Assembly (NCBI GenBank): GCA_031282905.1
Contig: JAITCV010000229.1
Location: forward strand, 1 to 5,433
Length of the DNA stretch: 5,433 nucleotides
Direction of reading: 5' to 3'
Origin: Azoarcus sp.
Lineage (GTDB): Bacteria; Pseudomonadota; Gammaproteobacteria; Burkholderiales; Rhodocyclaceae
Positions 4,975-5,433 of the stretch are shown here, in pieces. The position numbers and the translations under genes are program-made. The notes beneath the pieces were generated by a model. That model was not told where the DNA came from and made no database searches. It saw nothing but the letters and a program-made list of their open reading frames with translations. Each line of letters begins with the position of its first letter. Position 1 is the first letter of the stretch.

Positions 4975-5433
4975 TCACCCCACTCTGACCACCGGCCGCG
5001 CCGACATACCGACACGCAGGTGTCGCGCGGCTTCCTGACCCGGTTCCAGGCGGATGCGCACGGGCAGGCGTTGCGTGATCTTGGTGAAGTTGCCGGTGGC
5101 GTTGTGCGGGGGGATGGGGGAAAAACTCACGCCGCTGGCGGGGGCGAGGCTTTCGACCCGGCCCTTGAGGTGCGCGCCGGGCAGCGCGTCGAGGGTGATG
5201 TCGACTGGCTGTCCGACTCGCACGCGGGCCAGTTGCGTTTCACGAAAGTGGGCTTCCACATAGATGGCGTCCAGCGGCACCAGCGTGAGCAGCGGCTCGC
5301 CCACCCGGGCGTAGCCACCCACACGCGCCTTTCTCTGCGCGACTACGCCGCTTATTGGCGCGGTGATGCGGGCGTAGGAGAGATTCAGGTCGGCGGCGGC
5401 TTTTTCGGCTTGGGCGGCGAGGAGGCTGGCGCG
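4975..5433 (-). CDS. emrA: EmrA/HlyD-type membrane fusion protein, C-terminal part (runs off the window)
   Basis: This is the 3' end (152 codons plus stop) of a periplasmic adaptor that would couple an inner-membrane MFS multidrug pump to an outer-membrane channel. Reading from the window edge, it shows the last coiled-coil arm (RASLLAAQAEKAAADLNLSY), the lipoyl half-motif (APISGVVAQRKARVGGYARVG), the beta-barrel segment (VPLDAIYVEAHFRETQLA) and the family hallmark NATGNFTKITQRLPVRI. It ends in VGMSARPVVRVG and a TGA (complement of 4975-4977). The C-terminus looks natural and the frame is unbroken, so this is the better candidate for the functional gene, unlike the frameshifted left copy. An ATG-led frame beginning at 5322 is internal and not a real start. 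Substrate and partner pump are not visible. The symbol is given by family resemblance only. Confidence 0.85.
   Translation of the reverse strand, partial: RASLLAAQAEKAAADLNLSYARITAPISGVVAQRKARVGGYARVGEPLLTLVPLDAIYVEAHFRETQLARVRVGQPVDITLDALPGAHLKGRVESLAPASGVSFSPIPPHNATGNFTKITQRLPVRIRLEPGQEAARHLRVGMSARPVVRVG
4979..5428. repeat. Long direct repeat, right copy (450 bp)
   Basis: This segment matches 222-671 with 15 mismatches and no gaps, in the same orientation. It begins one base beyond the glycine-stop boundary of the emrA-like gene, so the duplicated block starts almost exactly at the gene's 3' end. The repeat may extend past the right edge of the window after a one-base gap. Confidence 0.93.

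Noticed and set aside
222..5428. The flanking direct repeats as a target-site duplication made by transposition.
   Set aside because: A 450-bp repeat is far longer than transposition duplications, and the copies differ at 15 mostly silent sites, which implies long separate divergence.
1..5433. CRISPR arrays, tRNA or rRNA genes, attachment sites with an integrase, toxin-antitoxin pairs.
   Set aside because: No regularly spaced repeats, tRNA-like cloverleaf or integrase-like reading frame was found on either strand.

Overview
The window looks like a piece of a GC-rich proteobacterial genome. The organism cannot be named from this sequence. The high-GC codon bias and the EmrA-type efflux adaptor fit a beta-, gamma- or acidithiobacillia-type proteobacterium, but that is inference.

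Layout. Positions 1-221 hold the 5' end of a decayed insertion sequence: clustered GAGAAAT repeats, then the start of an IS5/InsH-like transposase reading frame with an in-frame stop. Positions 222-696 hold a truncated remnant of an EmrA/HlyD-type membrane fusion protein gene on the minus strand. Positions 697-768 are unassigned. A good sigma70-type promoter (769-797) then drives three tightly coupled plus-strand genes. These are a small MerR-like helix-turn-helix protein (828-1295), a 993-residue N6-adenine DNA methyltransferase of the Eco57I/type IIG kind (1292-4273), and a 219-residue protein with a PD-(D/E)XK nuclease signature (4270-4929). Each downstream gene overlaps the previous stop codon by 4 bases (GTGA, then TTGA), so the three are probably one transcript with coupled translation. 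A second, less damaged emrA-like gene enters from the right edge on the minus strand and ends at 4975, only 46 bases from the operon's last stop codon and convergent with it.

How the genes may work together. A controller-like DNA-binding protein, a modification enzyme and a separate nuclease in one operon suggest a restriction-modification or related anti-phage module. The methyltransferase keeps the SAM-binding and NPPW catalytic motifs. Its N-terminal segment resembles a nuclease-like domain in which the expected catalytic acid is a tyrosine. The third gene carries a D...ECK pair and could supply the cutting activity in trans. This division of labour is inferred, not shown.

Context. The cargo lies between two direct 450-bp emrA segments (222-671 and 4979-5428) with 15 mismatches and no gaps. 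Thirteen of the 15 differences fall at third codon positions and 12 are synonymous. The two copies therefore diverged while coding and under selection, and are not a fresh target duplication. The module sits beside a resident gene's 3' end in a patch of mobile-element debris, as expected of an accessory island.
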